From positions 176,819-240,818 of the forward strand of contig JAJEGH010000013.1 of NCBI GenBank assembly GCA_022819985.1: 64,000 nucleotides of DNA. The letters are read 5' to 3'. This DNA is from Alphaproteobacteria bacterium. GTDB lineage: Bacteria; Pseudomonadota; Alphaproteobacteria; Bin65. This document shows positions 1-8,937 of the stretch, one piece after another; position 1 is the first letter of the stretch; every line of letters starts with the position of its first letter. Both the position numbers and the translations under genes were made by a program. The notes beneath the pieces are model-generated. The model did not search any database, was not told the origin of the DNA, and saw nothing but the letters and a program-made list of their open reading frames with translations.

Positions 1-747
1 GTCCTTGGTCAGGGAGCCGCGCAGCACGCCCACCTGGCTGCGGTTGACGGAGGCATGGTCGGCGTTCGCGGCGCCCGAAAAGGTCATGTCGTCAAGAGCC
101 GGCACCAACTCGCAGGCTGCGCGCAGGGCATCGACTCCGTCTTCGCGCTTGGAAACGTGACGGGTAATTCCGTGCAGCTCGATGACGTAGTTGAAGGCGC
201 CGGCGTGCAGGGTCAGGCCGTGCAGGTCGGTCGGTTCCATGTTGATGAAACAGTCAGCGCGCACGCCTTTCTCAATGGCCTTGACCGTACCGACACCGCC
301 CTGCAGTTCGCCGACCACATACTCCAGGATCACGTCGCCCTTCAGGCGCAGCCCGGCGCCGATGATCGTCTTCAAGGCCATGTAGGCGGCGGCATCCCCG
401 GCCTTCATATTGGAGACCCCGATGCCGTAGATGAAGGTATCGTCATACTGGCCGCCCCAGGGATCGACGGTCCAGTCATCGGTCGCCGGGTTAGTGTCCA
501 GATGGCCGTTAAACATCAGGCTGCGCCCGCCGCCTTGCCCCGGCAGCGTCCCGATTGCGTTGACCCGATCCCGCTCGACCGGCATCAGCATTGTATGGAG
601 GCCCAGATCGCCCATCGCCGCCGCCATATGCCGGGCAAGGTCGCTCTCTCCCGGCGTGGCGCTGTAACTCTTGAATCGCAGCATGCCGGCAAGGAACTCC
701 AGGGCCTCGGATATATCTATCCGCCCCAGGACAGCATCGACATCCAT
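1..747 (-). CDS. M20-family metallo-deacylase (ArgE/DapE-like), 3' end outside window
   Basis: Reading down from an ATG at 747 gives 249 open codons to the left edge, so the C-terminus is missing. The family hydrolyses N-acyl amino acids or related amides with two zinc ions in the cytoplasm. The first metal motif NGHLDTNP (H-x-D) is clear, followed by the usual WTVDPWGG and GIGVSNMKAG segments. At the place where M20 enzymes carry the catalytic Glu and adjacent metal-ligand Glu (EE), this protein has VGELQGG, so the second acid is Leu. A dimerisation-type segment (HGITRHVSKRE) follows. The gene diverges from the IclR gene and may belong to the same acyl-amine pathway as the deacylases downstream of that regulator. 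The family call is firm; the substrate is unknown. Confidence 0.85.
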   Translation of the reverse strand, partial: MDVDAVLGRIDISEALEFLAGMLRFKSYSATPGESDLARHMAAAMGDLGLHTMLMPVERDRVNAIGTLPGQGGGRSLMFNGHLDTNPATDDWTVDPWGGQYDDTFIYGIGVSNMKAGDAAAYMALKTIIGAGLRLKGDVILEYVVGELQGGVGTVKAIEKGVRADCFINMEPTDLHGLTLHAGAFNYVIELHGITRHVSKREDGVDALRAACELVPALDDMTFSGAANADHASVNRSQVGVLRGSLTKD

Positions 748-783
748 AGCGTCCTCCGCGACTCGACCCCGATCCTGGCAGTA

Positions 784-811
784 TTGACTAAGTAATTTAC
801 CAGTGTATCAT
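784..811 (+). promoter_or_regulatory. putative promoter of the iclR-type gene
   Basis: TTGACT at 784-789 and TATCAT at 806-811 are 16 bases apart and match sigma-70 -35/-10 boxes well. Transcription would start near 818, which leaves almost no leader for a GTG at 822 but about 25 bases for the ATG at 843, so it supports the ATG start. The stretch also lies in the divergent gap with the M20 gene, a natural place for an IclR operator. Confidence 0.5.
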
Positions 812-842
812 ATAAAAGGACGTGTCCCATTATTTGGAACAA

Positions 843-1664
843 ATGAGCGCACTGACCACGGCCATCGACATCCTCCATTGCTTCTCGCCGGAGACACCGG
901 AGCTGCGGGTGTCGGAGGTGGCGCGGCGCTTGTCCGTTCCGAAAAGCACCGTTTCCCGCCTTCTGAAGAAAATGTTGCACCAAGGCCTGGTTGAACAGGA
1001 CGCGAAAAACCGGCGCTACCGGCCGGGTCCGCTGGCGTTCCGCTTGGGCACCCTCTATCAGGCGCATCTGCAGATCCTCGACTTGGCCGACGCCGCTGTG
1101 GAGGTGTTGGTCGAGGAGTTCGGCCTGACCGGCTATGTCGGCATTCTCGACGGCACGGACGTCGTCGTCCTCCGAGCCCGCCAGGGCAGTTATCCGGTCC
1201 GGTTCGTGGTCGATCCCGGATATCGCGGTCCGGCGTTCGCGACGGCGATCGGCAAGGCGCTGCTAGCCAGGCTTGACGACGACATGCTGTGTGCCCTGCT
1301 GCCGCCGGTGCTGACCTATGATGCGACCGACCTTTCGCTCGCCCGCGAGGATCTGCTTCTGGATCTGGAGGAAACCCGCGAGCAGGGTTGGACCGAATCC
1401 ATCGAACGAATCGTTTTCGGCTTCGGCGCCGTCGGCGCCGCCGTGGGTACGGCGGACGGCCAGCAGGCCGTTGCGTTCTGCCTGTCCTATCCGACCAAGG
1501 CGGAGTTCGAGGAACAGCGCGACCGCATGGTCGAGCGCATCGTGCAATGCGCCGACAGCATCGGTCGCCGTTGCGGAGACCCTTACTGGTCTACGCAGCG
1601 GCGGGTGGAACCGGGTATCCGAAGCGCGGCGCGCGAAGCCGAGGGGGGTGCCGTCGCGGTCTAA
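843..1664 (+). CDS. IclR-family transcriptional regulator
   Basis: 273 aa. The N-terminal winged helix-turn-helix (residues about 1-60) includes LRVSEVARRLSVPKSTVSRL. The effector-binding domain includes the family-typical FATAIGKALLA and a C-terminal segment that senses small molecules. ATG 843 is preferred over an in-frame GTG at 822 because the latter has almost no leader behind the predicted promoter. It sits directly upstream of, and on the same strand as, the transporter and deacylase operon and diverges from the M20 gene, so it probably controls one or both. The effector is unknown. The last 25 residues, rich in Arg, Glu and Ala, look like a disordered tail. Confidence 0.9.
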   Translation: MSALTTAIDILHCFSPETPELRVSEVARRLSVPKSTVSRLLKKMLHQGLVEQDAKNRRYRPGPLAFRLGTLYQAHLQILDLADAAVEVLVEEFGLTGYVGILDGTDVVVLRARQGSYPVRFVVDPGYRGPAFATAIGKALLARLDDDMLCALLPPVLTYDATDLSLAREDLLLDLEETREQGWTESIERIVFGFGAVGAAVGTADGQQAVAFCLSYPTKAEFEEQRDRMVERIVQCADSIGRRCGDPYWSTQRRVEPGIRSAAREAEGGAVAV

Positions 1665-1753
1665 TGGCCTTCATGACCCGGTTGTAGGATCGGCAACACA
1701 AGACGACAATCGCCGCCAAGGCGATGGGAATCTGGTAACAAGGAGTGACCGAA

Positions 1754-2845
1754 ATGACCAAGAAGCTTGACTTGCGCCAGCTCGATCGGCGTCAGTTCCT
1801 GACTCATGCGGCCGGTATGGGCGCCGGCGCCGCCGCCATGGCCGCGCTGGGCGGCGGTTCTGCACAGGCGGCGGCAAACGAATTGCGCATCCTGTTCGCC
1901 GGCGGCACCTGGCAGAAGTGGTTCAACGATACCTTCGGCAAACCGTTCGAGGCTTCCAGCGGCGCCAAGATCATCTGGAAAATGGGGCTCGGGTTCGAGC
2001 CGCTGGTGATCGCCCAACGTCGCCGACCGCAGTGGGACCTGATCCACCAGAACCAGAACACGTCGAGCCAGTTGGGGGCACTCGACGCGGTGGCCGAGTG
2101 GAAGGAAGAGAACATCCCCAACCTGAAAGACGTGCATCCGGCGTTCCGCTATCCCTTCCTGGCGGGCAAGATCCACACGCCCTACGGCCTGGCCGTCAAC
2201 ACCAAGCGCATCAAGCGGCCGATCACGAAGTGGGCCGACCTGTGGGATCCGGAATTCGCCGGCAAGGTCGCCTTCCCGAAATGGGTGTGGATGGGTCAGG
2301 AGGTCTTCCATGCCATCAACCAGTTGAACGGCGGCACGCCCGACAACGTCGGTCCGGGCATCGGCAAGTTGAAGGACCTGTACAAGACCAACAAGGCGCA
2401 GACCATCAACAACGTCGAGCACACCCATCAGATGCTGCTTGAGGAGGAGGTCTGGATTTGCCCGCACTTCGGCGCGCGAACGGAAAAGGCGGCCAAGGCT
2501 GGCGCGCCGGTAGAGTTCGTCATTCCCGAAGAAGGGGGTCTCAGCTTCATCTTCAACACGTCGATCGTCAACAACCGGCCCAAGGACAGCATGGAGCTGG
2601 CGCACAAGTTTGTGAACAGCACGCTGGACCCGGAAAACCAGATCGCCTTCTCGCGGCTGACCGGCTACCCGCCGACCAACCGGCAGGCGATGTCCAACCT
2701 GCCGGCGGACATGAAGAAATTGGAGATGAGCGACGACGATGTGGCCAAGTTCGGCAAGATCCAGCGCAACTTCGACTACCTGGCCATGTTCGCCTTCCGG
2801 GATCAGATCAAGGCGCGTTGGGACAAGGAGGTGATCGGCGGCTGA
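1754..2845 (+). CDS. ABC transporter substrate-binding protein, polyamine/opine type
   Basis: 363 aa periplasmic binding protein of the PotD/extracellular solute-binding family 1 type. The N-terminus has a Tat signal (DRRQFLTHA, twin Arg at residues 12-13), a hydrophobic Ala/Gly stretch and a likely cut after AQA near residue 40. The start is set by AAGGAG at 1739-1744, nine bases before ATG 1754; an in-frame GTG at 1745 touches that box and is rejected. Conserved PotD-like segments include YGLAVNTKRIK and WADLWDPEFAGKVAFP. It heads a transporter set with the ATPase and two permeases that follow. The ligand is not predictable from sequence; the deacylases downstream suggest an acylated amine or amino-acid amide. 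Confidence 0.88.
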   Translation: MTKKLDLRQLDRRQFLTHAAGMGAGAAAMAALGGGSAQAAANELRILFAGGTWQKWFNDTFGKPFEASSGAKIIWKMGLGFEPLVIAQRRRPQWDLIHQNQNTSSQLGALDAVAEWKEENIPNLKDVHPAFRYPFLAGKIHTPYGLAVNTKRIKRPITKWADLWDPEFAGKVAFPKWVWMGQEVFHAINQLNGGTPDNVGPGIGKLKDLYKTNKAQTINNVEHTHQMLLEEEVWICPHFGARTEKAAKAGAPVEFVIPEEGGLSFIFNTSIVNNRPKDSMELAHKFVNSTLDPENQIAFSRLTGYPPTNRQAMSNLPADMKKLEMSDDDVAKFGKIQRNFDYLAMFAFRDQIKARWDKEVIGG

Positions 2846-2873
2846 CGCCAGCGTTCCAAGCAAGTCGCAAGTC

Positions 2874-3953
2874 TTGTCCGCGGTCCTCGAACTCCGCCGG
2901 GTGCTCAAGCGCTTCGGCGAAACTCTCGGCGTCGGCCCGGTTGACTTTGAGGTTCAGGAAGGAGAATTCCTCACGCTCCTGGGCCCGTCGGGCTGCGGCA
3001 AGACTACGACCCTGCACATCGTCGCCGGCCTGCTGCATCCGGACGAGGGCACGGTGACGCTGGGCGGGCGCGACATCACCCGGCTCGACCCACAACACCG
3101 CGACATGGGCCTGGTGTTTCAGAACTACGCCCTGTTTCCGCACAAGACAGTGTTCGACAACGTCGCCTTCGGCCTGCGCATGCGCAAGGTGGCGCAATCG
3201 AAAATCCGTGATCGGGTATCGCGCATGCTCGAAGTGGTCGGCCTGCCGGGCGTCGAAGCCCGGCAGCCGCATCAGCTGAGCGGTGGCCAACGCCAGCGGG
3301 TCGCGCTGGCGCGGGCCCTGGTCATCGAGCCGTCGCTGCTGCTGCTGGACGAGCCACTGTCGAACCTGGACGCAGTGCTGCGCAAGCGCATGCGCCACGA
3401 ATTGCGCGAGATCCAGCAGCGCCTGGGCATCGCCACCGTGTTCGTCACCCACGACCAGGACGAAGCTTTCGAGATGTCCGACCGGGTGATTCTGATGAAC
3501 GTCGGCCACATCGAGCAGGTTGCGACACCGGAGGAGCTTTACAACAGTCCGACCTCGAGGTTCGCCGCCGAGTTTATCGGCGAGGTCAACCTCATCGACG
3601 GCACCGTCGCAAGCCTGATCGGCGATAGCGCGGTGGTCGAAGCGGCGCTCGGCGGCCGCTATGCCGCGCGCGGCGACGGCGGCGCGCTCGGCGTCGGCGA
3701 CAAGGTGCTGCTGATGGTGCGTCCGGAACGGATCGGCATCGAAACCTCGCCGTCGGCGAATGGTGAGGCGGTCGAGGCAACCGTCGCCAACCGCGTGTTT
3801 TCCGGTAACACGCTGATCTTCACCCTGCGCACAGCCAGCGGCATCGAACTGACCGCTTCGAAACCCAGCACCGCGCAATACCGGGACATCGCACCGCAAT
3901 CCACGGTGTGGCTCGACCTCGGCGATTGCCGGCTGCTGCCGCGGGAGACGTGA
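2874..3953 (+). CDS. ABC transporter ATP-binding protein (PotA-like)
   Basis: 359 aa cytoplasmic ATPase that powers the importer. Walker A GPSGCGKTT is at about residues 37-45, the signature LSGGQRQR near 134, Walker B LLLLDEPLSNLD and the H-loop VFVTHDQDEA follow. The last 110 residues form a TOBE-type regulatory domain (MVRPERIGI), typical of the MalK/PotA group. The frame opens with TTG at 2874, 28 bases after the binding-protein stop; there is no upstream ATG or GTG in frame and no obvious ribosome site, so translation may be coupled to the gene before it. Confidence 0.92.
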   Translation: MSAVLELRRVLKRFGETLGVGPVDFEVQEGEFLTLLGPSGCGKTTTLHIVAGLLHPDEGTVTLGGRDITRLDPQHRDMGLVFQNYALFPHKTVFDNVAFGLRMRKVAQSKIRDRVSRMLEVVGLPGVEARQPHQLSGGQRQRVALARALVIEPSLLLLDEPLSNLDAVLRKRMRHELREIQQRLGIATVFVTHDQDEAFEMSDRVILMNVGHIEQVATPEELYNSPTSRFAAEFIGEVNLIDGTVASLIGDSAVVEAALGGRYAARGDGGALGVGDKVLLMVRPERIGIETSPSANGEAVEATVANRVFSGNTLIFTLRTASGIELTASKPSTAQYRDIAPQSTVWLDLGDCRLLPRET

Positions 3954-3954
3954 G

Positions 3955-4803
3955 ATGCGGGCGGGCGGTGGAATCTTCGCGGCGACCCTGTTCACGCCCA
4001 TCACGGTTCTCTACCTGTCCTTCCTGCTGGCGCCGATCGGGTTCTTCCTGGTGATGAGCGTGTTCCGCTACTCGCCGATGGAACTATATATCCCGGCGGT
4101 CACGGCGGATAACTTCGTGCGCCTGCTGGGCGAGGAGCACTACCGCAACATTATCTTCCGCACCCTCAGGATCGCCGCCCTGACCGCGTTCTTCAGCCTT
4201 CTGCTGGGCTACCCGCTGGCCTATTTCCTGGCCCGCACCGGCAGCATCTGGCGCGGCGTGCTGATGTTCCTGGTCATCGCGCCGCTGATGACCGGGGTGA
4301 TCGTGCGCACCTACGGCTGGATCGTGCTGCTCGGCTCCGAGGGCACGGTCAACGTGACCTTGATGTGGCTGGGCCTGATCGATCGGCCGATCAAGATTCT
4401 CGAAACCGAGGTCGCGGTGCTGGTCGCCCTGGTCCACATCCTGATGCCCTATATGGTGTTCCCGCTGTTCTCGTCGCTGGCCGGCCAGGACCCGGATGTA
4501 GAGCGCGCCGCCGCAACGCTGGGCGCCGGCCGCTGGCGGATCTTCTTCGAGGTCACCCTGCCGCTGAGCCGCGCCGGCATCCTGATGGGTTCCGCCCTGG
4601 TCTTCACGTTGACCGCCGGCGCTGTAGTGACGCCGGCGCTGCTGGGCGGCACCAAGGTACAGATGCTCGGGCAGACGATCTACGACCTGGTGCTGTCGAC
4701 ACTCAACTGGCCGTTCGCCTCGGCAATCGCCTTCGTTTTGGTGTTGTGCCAGTTCAGCATCATTTTCCTCTATTTCAAGGGAGGGCGCCGCCGTGCCGGA
4801 TAG
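3955..4803 (+). CDS. ABC transporter permease (PotB-like)
   Basis: 282 aa inner-membrane permease with about six hydrophobic segments. The EAA-type loop is visible as ERAAATLGAGRWRIFFEVTLPLS, which contacts the ATPase. The ATG lies one base after the ATPase stop, and the 3' end overlaps the next permease by 11 bases, so the three genes are translationally linked. It resembles the spermidine/putrescine PotB and HisM class of permeases. Confidence 0.92.
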   Translation: MRAGGGIFAATLFTPITVLYLSFLLAPIGFFLVMSVFRYSPMELYIPAVTADNFVRLLGEEHYRNIIFRTLRIAALTAFFSLLLGYPLAYFLARTGSIWRGVLMFLVIAPLMTGVIVRTYGWIVLLGSEGTVNVTLMWLGLIDRPIKILETEVAVLVALVHILMPYMVFPLFSSLAGQDPDVERAAATLGAGRWRIFFEVTLPLSRAGILMGSALVFTLTAGAVVTPALLGGTKVQMLGQTIYDLVLSTLNWPFASAIAFVLVLCQFSIIFLYFKGGRRRAG

Positions 4804-5629
4804 CAACAAGACCGTGCCGTCGGCGATGCATCTGAAAGCGTCCTCGGCGGCAGCGCGCTACGGCATGGGATTTCTGATCACGGCGATCTACGCGTTCCTG
4901 CTGGCGCCGGTGCTCATCATCGTGTTCACGTCGTTCAATCCGACCAACGCGAATACCTTCCCGCCCACAGGCTTCTCTCTGCGCTGGTACGGCACGTTCC
5001 TGGAGACGTCAGGCTTCACCGACGCGTTCAGGTTCAGCATGTGGCTCGGCGCCATCGCCGCCGTCGGCGCCACGGTGATCGGGTTCCTGTCCGCCTATGC
5101 CATCGTGCGCTTCCTCGGCCGGCGCCGCGAGGCCGGGCAGTCGCTGGCCCTGTTGCCGGTGATGATCCCGCACATCCTGATCAGTATCTCGCTGCTGCTG
5201 GCGCTGACGATCGTGCCGTTCCCCGAACTGGGCGGGCTGATCGTCGGACACATCATCATATGCCTGCCGTTCACCATCGCAGGCATCACCGCCAGCCTGG
5301 AGGGCGTGGACGAGCAGCTGGAACTCGCCGCCATGACCCTCGGCGCCTCGCGCTTGCGGACGCTGTGGGAGGTGGTAATTCCGCTGATTGCACCGGGGCT
5401 GCTGTCGGCACTGATCTTCGCCTTCATCGTCTCGTTCGGCGACGTCTACATAGCCCTGTTCCTGTCCGGGCCGGGGCGCACCACGCTGCCGATCGAGATC
5501 TTCTCCTACATGCAGTGGGAGAGCACGCCGGTAGTGGCGGCGATTACCACGGTACAAATCCTGATGATCGTCGCCCTCGGCCTGGTGGTCGAGAGGCTTG
5601 TCGGTCTGCGTAAGATCATGCGGGTCTGA
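4793..5629 (+). CDS. ABC transporter permease (PotC-like)
   Basis: 278 aa second permease of the same importer, GTG start inside the end of the previous gene. It has the PotC hallmarks: a first membrane segment followed by VFTSFNP and FSLRWYG, and an EAA loop at ELAAMTLGASRLRTLWEVVIPLI. It completes a heterodimeric channel with the preceding permease. Confidence 0.92.
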   Translation: MPDSNKTVPSAMHLKASSAAARYGMGFLITAIYAFLLAPVLIIVFTSFNPTNANTFPPTGFSLRWYGTFLETSGFTDAFRFSMWLGAIAAVGATVIGFLSAYAIVRFLGRRREAGQSLALLPVMIPHILISISLLLALTIVPFPELGGLIVGHIIICLPFTIAGITASLEGVDEQLELAAMTLGASRLRTLWEVVIPLIAPGLLSALIFAFIVSFGDVYIALFLSGPGRTTLPIEIFSYMQWESTPVVAAITTVQILMIVALGLVVERLVGLRKIMRV

Positions 5630-5657
5630 GCCGCGCGACTTGGGAGGAAAACGGGAG

Positions 5658-6638
5658 ATGGACGAGATCAGAGTGGGAACGGCAGTGTCGACCGCCCCAG
5701 GCGTCAGCACCGGGAATCTGCGGACGGGCGACATGCCCGACGGCGCGCCGATCGCCATCCCGGTGGCGATCCTGCGCGGCGAGGCCGACGGTCCGACCCT
5801 GTGGCTGCACGGCTGCGTGCACGGCGACGAGTTGTGCGGGACCTACATCATCCACGAAACCCTGCGCACGGTGAACCCGGCCGACCTGAAGGGCACGATC
5901 GTCGCCCTGCCCATGCTGAATGTCACGGCGTCGCAGAAAATCCAGCGTATGAGCCCGTTCGAGCTGTTCGGCAACGGCGACCTGAACCGGAATTTTCCCG
6001 GCGACCCGGACGGCCTGACGACCCAACAGATGGCCTATCACATCTACCAGCCGTTGCGGCAGTACGCCGATTACCTGATCGATTTCCACACCGCGCTGAC
6101 CGTCGACGTGCGTTGGGCCCTGTACGCCAACGCGGCCGGCGAAACGGGCCGGAAGGCCGCCGGCGTTGCCAGGGCCTGGGGCTACAAGAGCACGCTGCCG
6201 GCGCCCCTGGACATTCTCGGCGGATCGGCCCTGATGACAGCGGCCAAGGACGGAATCCCAAGCTTCATCGTCGAGGCCGGCGGCACGGGCGCGGCCTTCG
6301 ACCGGGACACGGTTGAGGACGGCGCCGAACGGCTGCGCAACGTCATGCGCCACCTGGGCATGCTCAAGGGCGAGGTCACCGACTACGGGCCGCAGTACGA
6401 TTTCTCAAACTTCGCCTGGATCAATTCGACCCGCGGCGGCCTGTTCGAGAACTATGTCAAATGCGGCGACAGGCTCGAGGTGGGAACCAAGCTCGGCCGC
6501 TACTTCGACGCGTTCGGCGACGTGGTGGAGGAGCCGGAGAGCCCTCACGCAGGCATCGTCCTGGCCATCAACAACGGACCGGTGATGCCGACCGGCGTCG
6601 TCCTGGTCCACATCGGCCTGGATCCCCGGGACGTTTGA
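5658..6638 (+). CDS. succinylglutamate desuccinylase/aspartoacylase-family zinc deacylase, copy 1
   Basis: 326 aa. The family are zinc-dependent amidases related to M14 carboxypeptidases that cut N-acyl groups from amino acids or similar amines. Ligands are readable: HGDE (H55, E58) and DFHT (H144). DLNRNFPG near 109 is the substrate-binding Asn-Arg signature and IVEAGG (E206) the likely catalytic Glu. A C-terminal beta domain (VKCGDRLEVGTKLG) follows. GGGAGG at 5642-5647 about ten bases before ATG 5658 fixes the start. It is closely similar to the next gene over its full length, indicating a tandem duplication with the same active-site layout. Confidence 0.88.
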   Translation: MDEIRVGTAVSTAPGVSTGNLRTGDMPDGAPIAIPVAILRGEADGPTLWLHGCVHGDELCGTYIIHETLRTVNPADLKGTIVALPMLNVTASQKIQRMSPFELFGNGDLNRNFPGDPDGLTTQQMAYHIYQPLRQYADYLIDFHTALTVDVRWALYANAAGETGRKAAGVARAWGYKSTLPAPLDILGGSALMTAAKDGIPSFIVEAGGTGAAFDRDTVEDGAERLRNVMRHLGMLKGEVTDYGPQYDFSNFAWINSTRGGLFENYVKCGDRLEVGTKLGRYFDAFGDVVEEPESPHAGIVLAINNGPVMPTGVVLVHIGLDPRDV

Positions 6639-6666
6639 GCCGGGCAGCGCAGTACAGGAGGCAGCC

Positions 6667-7647
6667 ATGAAAGAGATCGCCATCGGATCGGCGACCGCCA
6701 ACCCGGCAAGCATCAGCAAGGGGCACCTGCACACAGGCCACTTCCCCGACGGCCGTCCCGTGGAGATCCCCGTGGTCATCGCCCAGGGCAGCCAGGACGG
6801 GCCGACCCTGTGGCTGCACGGCTGCGTGCACGGCAACGAATACTGCGGCACCTTCATCATCCACGAGATGCTGCGCACTCTCGACGTCCAGCAGCTCGCG
6901 GGCACCGTTGTCGCCTTGCCAATCCTCAACATCAACGCTTTCCGGCGCATGCAGCGCATGAGCCCGTTCGAGGGCTACGGCGGCGGTGACCTGAACCGCT
7001 GTTTCCCCGGCGACCCACAAGGCTCCCTGACGCAACAGATCGCCCACGCAGTCTATTCGCACCTGAAGCAGCATGCCGACGCGCTGATCGACTTCCACAC
7101 GGCGATGACGACGGACGTCCGCTGGGCGCTGTACACCGATGCCGAAGGGGAGGTCGGCAAGCGGGCTGAAGGCATCGCCCGGGCCTTCGGCTACGACAGC
7201 ACCCTGCCGGCGCCCATGGATATTCTCGCCGGCTCGGCGATCATGACCGCGGCGCGGGACGGCATTCCCGGCTACATCGTCGAAGCCGGCGGCAAGGGCG
7301 GGGCCTTCGACCGGTCCACCGTCGTGGACGGCTGCGCGCGCCTGAACAACGTCATGCGCCATTTGGACATGCTGCCTGGCGACGTCACCGACTACGGCCC
7401 GCTGACCTATTTTTCCAACTTCGCCTGGATCATGTCGACGCGGGGCGGGCTGTTCCAGCGCTCGGTGCGGTGCGGCGACCGCATCGAGGAAGGTACGGTG
7501 CTCGGGCAGTACTACGACCTTTACGGCAACCCGGACGGCGAGGCCAGAAGCCCGCACGCCGGTGTGGTCCTGGCCATTCACCCCGGTCCGCTGATGGCCA
7601 ACGGCGAGACGCTGATCCACATCGGCCTCGACCCGAGGAGCGTGTGA
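6667..7647 (+). CDS. succinylglutamate desuccinylase/aspartoacylase-family zinc deacylase, copy 2
   Basis: 326 aa paralogue of the preceding gene, with identical length and the same motifs at the same positions: HGNE (H55, E58), DLNRCFPG, DFHTAMTTDVRW, YIVEAGG. GGAGG lies six bases before the ATG. Both copies share the block TLWLHGCVHG and differ mostly at surface positions. Two copies in one operon suggest either related substrates or a heteromeric enzyme. The stop is separated by one base from the next start. Confidence 0.88.
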   Translation: MKEIAIGSATANPASISKGHLHTGHFPDGRPVEIPVVIAQGSQDGPTLWLHGCVHGNEYCGTFIIHEMLRTLDVQQLAGTVVALPILNINAFRRMQRMSPFEGYGGGDLNRCFPGDPQGSLTQQIAHAVYSHLKQHADALIDFHTAMTTDVRWALYTDAEGEVGKRAEGIARAFGYDSTLPAPMDILAGSAIMTAARDGIPGYIVEAGGKGGAFDRSTVVDGCARLNNVMRHLDMLPGDVTDYGPLTYFSNFAWIMSTRGGLFQRSVRCGDRIEEGTVLGQYYDLYGNPDGEARSPHAGVVLAIHPGPLMANGETLIHIGLDPRSV

Positions 7648-7648
7648 C

Positions 7649-8905
7649 ATGGCGATGACAACGGCGATCGTCGGCGGCCGGATGATCGACGGCACCGGTG
7701 CCGACCCCCTGGACGACGGTCTGGTCCTGATCGAAGACGACCGCATCGGCTATGCCGGACCGCGGTCGGGCCGGGAGGTCCCTACCGGGGCGCGGGTCAT
7801 CGACGCAGCCGGCGCCACGGTGATGCCTGGACTGATGGACGTGCATGTGCACATCTCGCTCAGTGCGCCCAGCGACCTCGCCCAGGAACTGATCGCCCGG
7901 CCGGTGGGCGAGGTGGCCTTCGAGGTGGCGCAGAACCTGACCCAGACGGTAGCCGCCGGAGTGACCACGATTCGCACCGTCAGCGACCTGGCGCATCTGG
8001 ATATCGCAGCGCGTAACGCAATCGCCAACGGCAAGATGGTCGGGCCGCGCCTGCATCCTTGCGGCAAGGGGCTGACCGCCACCGGCGGTCATGGCGATTT
8101 GATGCCCTGCTGGTTGTGCCAGTCCCACGGCGACATCTGCGAGGTGGTCGACGGCGTCGAGGCGGTGCGCGCCGCCATCCGCCGCCAGGCCCGCGCGGGA
8201 GCGACCTGGATCAAGCTGTTCCAGACCGGCGGCGTGATCGACCCGCACGGCCGCATCGACGCCGAGGAGTTCGCCCCCGACGAGTTCGAAATCGCCATGC
8301 AGACGGCCCGGATGATGGCCCTGCCGGTGGCGGTCCACGCCCACAACAAGACCGCGATCCTGCGCTGCATCGCCGGCGGGGTGCGCTCGATCGAGCACGG
8401 CATGCACTTCGACACCGAGTGCGCCGAGGCGGCCCGCGGCACGGAGACCTTCTTCGTGCCGACACTGACGGTGATGGACCGCATTATCAAGCACGGCGCC
8501 CAGGCCGGTCTGGTCGACTACATGATCGACAACGTGCGCCAGCGTACCACCCAGCACCACGAGTTCGTGCGGTACGCCTTCGACATCGGGGTCAACCTCG
8601 CCTGCGGCACCGACGCCGGATCCCTGCTGACACCGCACGGCTCGGCCGGGCGCGAGGTGGTGCAATTCGTCAACTGTGGCCTGACGCCGTTGCAGGCGAT
8701 CCAGATCGCTACCCAGAACACGGCGCGCATGCTGAAGGTGGAAGACGATGTCGGTTCCCTTCAGGCCGGCCGTCTGGCCGACGTGATCGTAGTCGAGGGC
8801 GACGTGGCCTCTCGGGTCGAGAACCTGGAGGTGGCGGGTAACATGCGCCGCGTCCTGGTCGGCGGTCGCGAAGTCGCCGCCGAGGGCCGCGCCCTGATGC
8901 ACTGA
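7649..8905 (+). CDS. metal-dependent amidohydrolase (prolidase/imidazolonepropionase-like)
   Basis: 418 aa cytoplasmic TIM-barrel hydrolase. The first metal motif is MDVHVH (H66, H68). Later motifs are a Lys in WIKLFQTGG that could be the bridging carbamylated Lys, AVHAHNK, RSIEHGMHFD and the catalytic Asp in CGTDAGS near residue 320. The flanking beta-sandwich is formed by both termini (MIDGTG at the start, LQAGRLADVIVVEGD at the end). This is the subgroup that includes Xaa-Arg dipeptidases and other amide or lactam hydrolases. It overlaps closely with the deacylase upstream and probably acts on the same compound or its product. Confidence 0.88.
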   Translation: MAMTTAIVGGRMIDGTGADPLDDGLVLIEDDRIGYAGPRSGREVPTGARVIDAAGATVMPGLMDVHVHISLSAPSDLAQELIARPVGEVAFEVAQNLTQTVAAGVTTIRTVSDLAHLDIAARNAIANGKMVGPRLHPCGKGLTATGGHGDLMPCWLCQSHGDICEVVDGVEAVRAAIRRQARAGATWIKLFQTGGVIDPHGRIDAEEFAPDEFEIAMQTARMMALPVAVHAHNKTAILRCIAGGVRSIEHGMHFDTECAEAARGTETFFVPTLTVMDRIIKHGAQAGLVDYMIDNVRQRTTQHHEFVRYAFDIGVNLACGTDAGSLLTPHGSAGREVVQFVNCGLTPLQAIQIATQNTARMLKVEDDVGSLQAGRLADVIVVEGDVASRVENLEVAGNMRRVLVGGREVAAEGRALMH

Positions 8906-8937
8906 AGGTACGGAAACGAACCAGAGGGAAAGCTGAG

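Noticed and set aside
55..795. 246-codon plus-strand open frame at the left edge
   Set aside because: It is the complement of the M20 gene, whose metal and substrate motifs are clear on the minus strand.
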